Positions 59,325 through 64,000 of a stretch of 64,000 bases of DNA are shown here, one piece after another (positions within the stretch are counted from its first letter, which is position 1; the number at the start of each line of letters is the position of its first letter). A program made the translations under genes and the position numbers. The stretch is from assembly GCA_001692895.1 (NCBI GenBank), contig KV748235.1:930001-994000 (forward strand), in the 5' to 3' direction. The notes under the pieces are model-generated. The model was not told where the DNA came from, did not search any database, and was given only the letters and a program-made list of their open reading frames with translations. This DNA is from Cenococcum geophilum 1.58. Its lineage: Eukaryota; Ascomycota; Dothideomycetes; Gloniales; Gloniaceae.

Positions 59325-59900
59325 GGTGCGTGGGGTTTACGATCCTCGAGGATCGTAAACCCCCTGCAATATTGGCTTGGCGTGCATTGGCCCCTTCGCC
59401 TCGTCATCCCCGAGACGCCACACTGTTCAAACCCCACCACTACAACTCGTGCTCCTCTGAAGATCCACAATAGAAAACTAAACGGCTGATTAAAGTGAGG
59501 ATATGCAGCCATCTCCCCAGTCAATTGGACTGTTGCCGTAAAGCCCCGTTAATTCACTTTTCCAACGACGCAAGCTGCGACGATGCGTCCCGCAAGAATT
59601 CAAGGCTAGAACGCCTCAATAAACCTAAGAATGCTTCGGACCCTAAGAGCAAGGGATAGAGATGAGTGATATATAGAGCTGATTTCGCCCCGTTACGCTG
59701 GGGATGCATGATTGCCTTTACCGTCCACTTTACCGGTTGCCTTGTCGCCTTCTTCTGCAGCTTTTATTCGTTACTTCCTTAACTTCGCTATTTTTACCGC
59801 TCCTTTTAAACTATTCCCTAGTCTCCCCTGTTTCTGCTAGCCATTTACGGCCACTTTATTCTTCGACATAGATGCTACTTCTTTAACAATTAGCTCGCTC
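59325..59900 (+). repeat. Dispersed repeat R1, spared copy
   Basis: Partner of 4889-5560. The first 300 bases are unmutated and serve as the reference for what the RIP copy used to be. From about 59720 this copy also becomes TA-rich. The distal part is shared with the inverted copy at 49430-50560. Confidence 0.8.
59332..59363. repeat. Perfect 32-bp palindrome centred on CTCGAG
   Basis: GGGGTTTACGATCCTC followed by its exact reverse complement. Same element as 4896-4931. It marks the start of the R1 homology in both copies. Confidence 0.9.
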
Positions 59901-60053
59901 TTTTAAGCCGCAATTCGCTAGACCCTACTAGTCTTAGACTGGTATATTTGGCAGCCTCTTATAACTATCACTAGTAGCTAGGATTGAGATTCGAGCTATA
60001 GTGTATTAATTATCGACCTTGGCCCAAGAGTAAGTGCCTTACTACACGCCGAT

Positions 60054-61921
60054 ATGGATCTGGAAAAGGCGTCTTTAATTACATTGGAAAGTCGTCCTAG
60101 ATTAACCACTAAGCCCGAAACTTCTTCGCGTTCCGGTACTTACCAACTTAATGGTATATAAGGCCAGCAAACGGAACCTCTAAAGTCGCGTCCTAGCACC
60201 GGCCTATTAGATGATTAAATTACTATAGGCCTAAAAGACCAACAAATGGCAGGTGCGGGTTTGGGAAATCCTAACCGCCTAAAATACTAACAAGTCGCTC
60301 AAACACTTGATGATTTAATATTAAGTGAAATTCTCTGCATCTACCTAGATAAGAGGACTGCAGATAAACTCTCTTACTCCTTAATTTATTCCTTCTCTAA
60401 GTCTTAACGGAAGTTCCTTAATACTCTTTATAGAAAAACTAGAGGGTAATAAGTACGGGATATTATCTATTCATCCACTTTCCTTAAATTAATGTGTAAC
60501 CACTCTAACGTATATACATTTTAAGTACGTTTAATATCTCTTATACGGTATCTATTCTAATTAAATTACAGATTATAATTTAGGAGAATCTCTAAGGCTT
60601 AGAGAACTATATTAAAGAGAAAGGCGTAGAGAATGTTTTAAAGTAGAGGCCGCGTCTATCCATTATGGGCCCTTAATAGTAGTCATTTATATCTAGCTTA
60701 GGAAACCAAATCTTTTGCCTTAGCACCTTATCTTTGCATCTAATAGCATTTGGCAGCGTTAGGCTCACATATATACGTTCTTAGAGGTTAAGCATTAGGT
60801 AACACTAAGCAGATATAAAATGCATAACGATAAATTAGCATAATGCGTGCAGTGATAATTCTTAGCTATACCTGCCGTACGGAATCCTTTACCAGATACT
60901 ATCTAAAGGTAGGGTAGAATGGTAATACTAAAGAACCTAATTCCGTTAGTCGGAGTAGGGGCTATAGTTATTATACCTGCGATGGTCCCAATAGCTCTTG
61001 TCTAATTAATATTATGACTTCTCTATATATCTTTTAAGGGTATTCCTCTATCTACTACTAATTTTGCTTTTCTTCGCTCTCTCCTATAATAGCTACTTAT
61101 TAAATTCGACCGCTTATATATATAGATATATTTCAAGTAACCTATATTATTATTTTAGCTTTTAAAACCTCCCAATCTTTTAAAATTTAGAGACTATATT
61201 TTAAAGAATTCCTAATAGATATATACGACTTTTACGTAGTTAATCTTATTAATACGTTTCTTAGTTTTACCTTAAGTGTTTATAGTATAGAAAGCCCGTA
61301 TAATGAAAACGAAGCTAAGGTAGTTAAGTCGCCATAGGCTAGGTAAGATTTAATAGTGTTAATTAGCGGAACTGTAATTTCTAGCGTCCTTATTATAAGT
61401 GGCCTAAAACCCCAGCCATTGCCTAAGGAGGGCATTTATACGGTACTACTATTTATCTAGTATAAGTTTGCAAGCTAATAAAACGAAGGTATTCTTAACA
61501 GCCTCCTAGAGGGTATTAAAAACCTATATTAAGATAAAAACCTAGATAATATTAAGTTTTATAAGGAACAAACTCATATTAAGGGGCATTAGTATAGTTC
61601 TTAGGCTATAGGCTTAGGGGCGTAGCTAATTTTGCGCTAGGTACTCCTAAGATTATTAAATAAAAATCTCTACTCTTACTATATACAAGTCTTATTAGAA
61701 GTCTAGTCTAGGCAGAATACTTATTAAAATAGTAATAAAAAAGCAGGACGAAGAGGGAAAGAAGATATAGATGTTAGCTATACTAGTAAGCCAACCTATT
61801 TTAAGACATTTTAGGTTTAATATTAAGACCAAGTTAATAGAAGGTCCGGTAAAGTATCTATATAGTTTTAGTACTTATAAACTACAGCGCCGCACTATAA
61901 GTATATAGCTAGGAGATAAAG
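60054..61921 (+). pseudogene. About 620-codon relic of family F2 (copy 2), single frame
   Basis: ATG 60054-60056 starts an almost unbroken frame: MDLEKASLITLESRPRLTTK; PETSSRSGTYQLNG; RPSTGLLDDQITIGLKDQQM; LSEILCIYLDKRTADKLSYS; YRKTRGQQVRDIIYSSTFLK; RISKAQRTILKRKAQRMFQ; YTCDGPNSSCLINIMTSLY; DIYDFYVVNLINTFLSFTLS; ISGTVISSVLIISGLKPQPL; SLLEGIKNLYQDKNLDNIKF; GRRGKEDIDVSYTSKP. The order (short Ser/Thr-rich N-terminus, then L-S-E-I-L-x-x-Y-L-D-x-R-T) recalls an F-box-like start (L...IL...YL), but I cannot confirm it. The N-terminal 250 codons are supported by the inverted copy at 49430-50560. Later residues have no second copy in the window. Confidence 0.6.
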
Positions 61922-62039
61922 ATTAATACGGGGCATAAGGATGTAGAAAACTTGTAAATTACCAGCTAAAATAAAAGATTTATACTTTTCTCTTTTTTTA
62001 TTTAGCATTACCCAAAATTATAAACGGTATTAAATACTT

Positions 62040-62660
62040 AATCTAGTAATAGAATAGAGAAGGTAACTAACCCCCATACGCCCTAAGTGCCTTCTTTAGT
62101 TACTCGTCACCTAAGGTTAGGGTAATAACTTATTAGGAAGCCGCTTAGTTAAGTTATTTAGCGGTAATAACATAGTATTTGCATAGCCCGCCTTATTTCT
62201 AAGGAATAATATCATTATAAGCTACCCTACTCCCACTTTCATCTTCACTCTTTCCATTTTCTTGGATATTTAAGATCATAGCTCCCATTAGCAGATTTAC
62301 TTACTCTGCCCTCTTCCTTATCGCTACTTAGTTTTTATAGCATCCGAACCCTTCTATTATTAAAATAGCGTTATATAGTGCCGCTTTCTACTTACTTATT
62401 ATTTTCTTCTATATAATATGCCTCTTTAAAGGGTTAATTAAAGATTCCGAGGTCTAGCGCGTCTAGCTTTATTGCGCTAGTATCACTCTTAGTTAGAGTT
62501 TGCGATTATAGCTTTAACAAAATCGCTCTAAATACGCATTTTCTATTTAGCTATTAAGTTTCGGGTATATAGGCATGATTAGGATATAAGTGCATACCAC
62601 TAAGACGGCAATTAAGATCGTAAGGTCAACTTTAATGTACAAAGCCCTCCCAATTTTAGC
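62040..62660 (-). pseudogene. Unknown basic relic
   Basis: One frame on the minus strand: KMRIQSDFVKAIIANSNQEQ, NKARRARPRNLQLTLQRGIL, YRRKQQVSRKRHYITLFQQQ, ISKKMERVKMKVGVGQLIMI, KAGYANTMLLPLNNLTKRLP. Very rich in Arg, Lys and former Gln. The first part resembles DNA-binding N-termini of Pogo-like transposases only in composition. Unknown. Bases 61922-62040 and 62660-63120 have no call. Confidence 0.45.
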
Positions 62661-63119
62661 TATTAGTTTACTAATATATAATATAGTTCCGCAGGCCTCA
62701 TACTAGCCATTTTCATAATTATACATCATTAAGAGTTATATTTTGGGTATTGGAAAATAGTATAAAGATAATCTTTTACTCTATAAGCAAATTATTTTTC
62801 TAGCTTATGCGGAGTGTCGAGGAGGTTTTACAATCTATGAAATAAATTGTCCTTCCAATAACTAGGCTATTAGTGTGAGAAAGATCCAACGTATTAGCTA
62901 GGGGCTGCCTAAATAGTAACCTTATATAGTTCTTCTGCATATTCCGTAACGTAGTAGAAGTATTAGGTAGGCTACGTCTAGCGCGGCTGCTAGAACCGGC
63001 GGCGTTTAGCTAAATAGTTAGTGCGACCCTGGGGAAGGCGGGAGGACTAGTTTTATAAAACCAAACTAGCAGGGGTAATGCTAGTGGCGTTAGCCAAGAC
63101 ACTTAAATAACTTAAAATT

Positions 63120-63957
63120 CTCTATTTATGAAACCCCGCTTTACTACGACATATTAGAACCTAGTAATTTCACTAATACCTATTTCTAAACGCTACCACG
63201 CATAATAGATATTAGGGCTAATGCTACTACAAAGTAGGTATAGAATGCAGCTTAATATAACCTAAAGTAGTGGCAGCGTTTCCTAGTAAGTATATAGGCC
63301 TATGCTAAGGCGCCTTTTTTTAATAAGGATTAGCAGAAATTTATAAATAAGGAAGCTAGAAATATTATTAGCTTAGGGCGCGGCTAAAATAATATAAATT
63401 TACCTAAAAGGGAAGAAATTTTAGAACGCGTAAACGAAAAGCTAAGAAAAGATCGGTTAAATAAAGTAAACTAGAAGGTTATAAGCTGGCGTATACCGAA
63501 AGCTATTAAAAGCGCTACTAGTTAGTTTAATATAAACATAATAACTAGCACGTTTTCGCTAAGTTATGTTTTAGTTCCGGAGAATAAGGAATCCTAAGAG
63601 GAATTAACCAATAAACCTATTTAGAAGCTCCCATGGGATCTTATATGAGATAATATATAAAAATAAGTGGCAGGTAGTACGTAGGGCGTAGCTATAAGGA
63701 TTATCAAAAATAGGCGCTTAAATCAAAGCCTAATGCAAGCAGTGCCTATCTCGCCTTACGAAATTAGCAGCATATTGTACCCTAATTAACGCAGCTATAT
63801 CCTATACAAATTTGTGCCCTATAATGCTACTGCCCATATAAGCAGTGCCCAAAAATACAGGGCATTTGCTCGTCCAGTCGCCAAGTCTCCACCACGAAAT
63901 TAAGAGTAGAATGTCCTATATAGGCCGACCGTCTTAGCGCAATTCTTTAAGCTCTAA
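63120..63957 (+). pseudogene. Unknown relic reaching the window end
   Basis: One frame: YETPLYYDILEPSNFTNTYF, WQRFLVSIQAYAKAPFFNKD, INLPKREEILERVNEKLRKD, SWRIPKAIKSATSQFNINII, EELTNKPIQKLPWDLIRDNI, GVAIRIIKNRRLNQSLMQAV, KYRAFARPVAKSPPRN. TAA 63955-63957 may itself be RIP-made, so the gene may continue past the window. The segment KLPWDLIRDNI...VAIRIIKNRRL looks like a charged helical domain. Family unknown. Confidence 0.5.
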
Positions 63958-64000
63958 GAACTACAGGAGCAGGCCTTACTATTTGCTTCTATTTAGCCCT

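Larger units (their letters stand above)
58830..59640. other. Largest RIP-poor island
   Basis: About 800 bases with normal CA/TG content, high GC and sharp contrast to its surroundings. It holds the perfect copy of the palindrome and the start of repeat R1. Open frames of 81 codons (plus, 58933-59178) and 107 codons (minus, 59201-59524) exist. The minus one lies partly in the palindrome and repeat and matches nothing; I do not call either a gene. The right edge fades gradually (59640-59750). Confidence 0.7.

Noticed and set aside
59370-59480. tRNA-like T-loop (ttcaaacc) near the palindrome
   Set aside because: No acceptor stem, D arm or anticodon arm can be placed around it.
59201-59524. 107-codon minus-strand frame in the unmutated island as a gene
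   Set aside because: It overlaps the palindrome and repeat R1, matches no family, and the homologous stretch at 4889 does not preserve the frame.
1-64000. Alternative genetic code in which TAA and TAG encode Gln (ciliate-type)
   Set aside because: The depletion of CA/TG, Gly-to-Ser/Lys changes in the patatin active site, His and Glu losses in the kinase loop, and a paired spared repeat copy all show directional mutation and not recoding.

Overview
The window reads as a block of heterochromatic, AT-rich DNA from a filamentous ascomycete that has gone through repeat-induced point mutation (RIP). CpA and TpG are scarce and TpA is abundant almost throughout. A hand count of bases 48181-48240 gives 11 TA against 2 CA+TG, while bases 59281-59340, in a spared island, give 1 TA against 9 CA+TG. 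No open frame is longer than 135 codons and none looks like a living gene. No rRNA, tRNA, CRISPR array or intact transposase was recognised. The species cannot be named from this sequence.

The coding relics are nevertheless very well preserved. If in-frame TAA and TAG codons are read as former Gln (or Trp), and TGA as former Trp or Arg, many stretches of 0.5-3 kb run in one frame with few or no frameshifts. The decay is therefore almost purely transitional (C to T, G to A), as RIP predicts. The relics I can name are: a 7-aa-repeat protein with a MADS-like domain; a kinase with a HSDLRP-type catalytic loop; a long ankyrin array; an F-box-like/ankyrin protein; a second, weaker kinase; a patatin-like phospholipase; and a DUF3723 protein with a retained intron. 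Around a dozen and a half other long relics match no family I know, and several carry coiled coils or in-frame minisatellites.

Layout: 0-5 kb, unknown relics including one with a 75-bp coding repeat; 4.9-9.5 kb, a dispersed repeat with a palindrome, a membrane-protein relic and a 2.8-kb relic ending in a 66-bp coding repeat; 9.6-12.7 kb, kinase, small membrane protein, ankyrin; 12.7-19.7 kb, four long unknown relics; 20-25.6 kb, dispersed repeats and unknown relics; 26.1-33.9 kb, DUF3723 and patatin; 34.1-43.4 kb, ankyrin/F-box, kinase, coiled-coil, GQNGVPP-repeat and chromo-like relics; 44.6-51 kb, several dispersed repeat copies, a 17-bp minisatellite and RIP-poor islands; 51-58.7 kb, unknown relics and the MADS-like gene; 58.8-59.6 kb, the largest RIP-poor island; 60-64 kb, further relics.

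DUF3723 and patatin-like genes side by side are known accessory cargo of Starship giant transposons. The best single hypothesis is a RIP-inactivated Starship (or nested Starship fragments) in a heterochromatic block. I found no captain tyrosine recombinase, so this is inference. Coordinates of relics are approximate unless a start or stop codon is stated.
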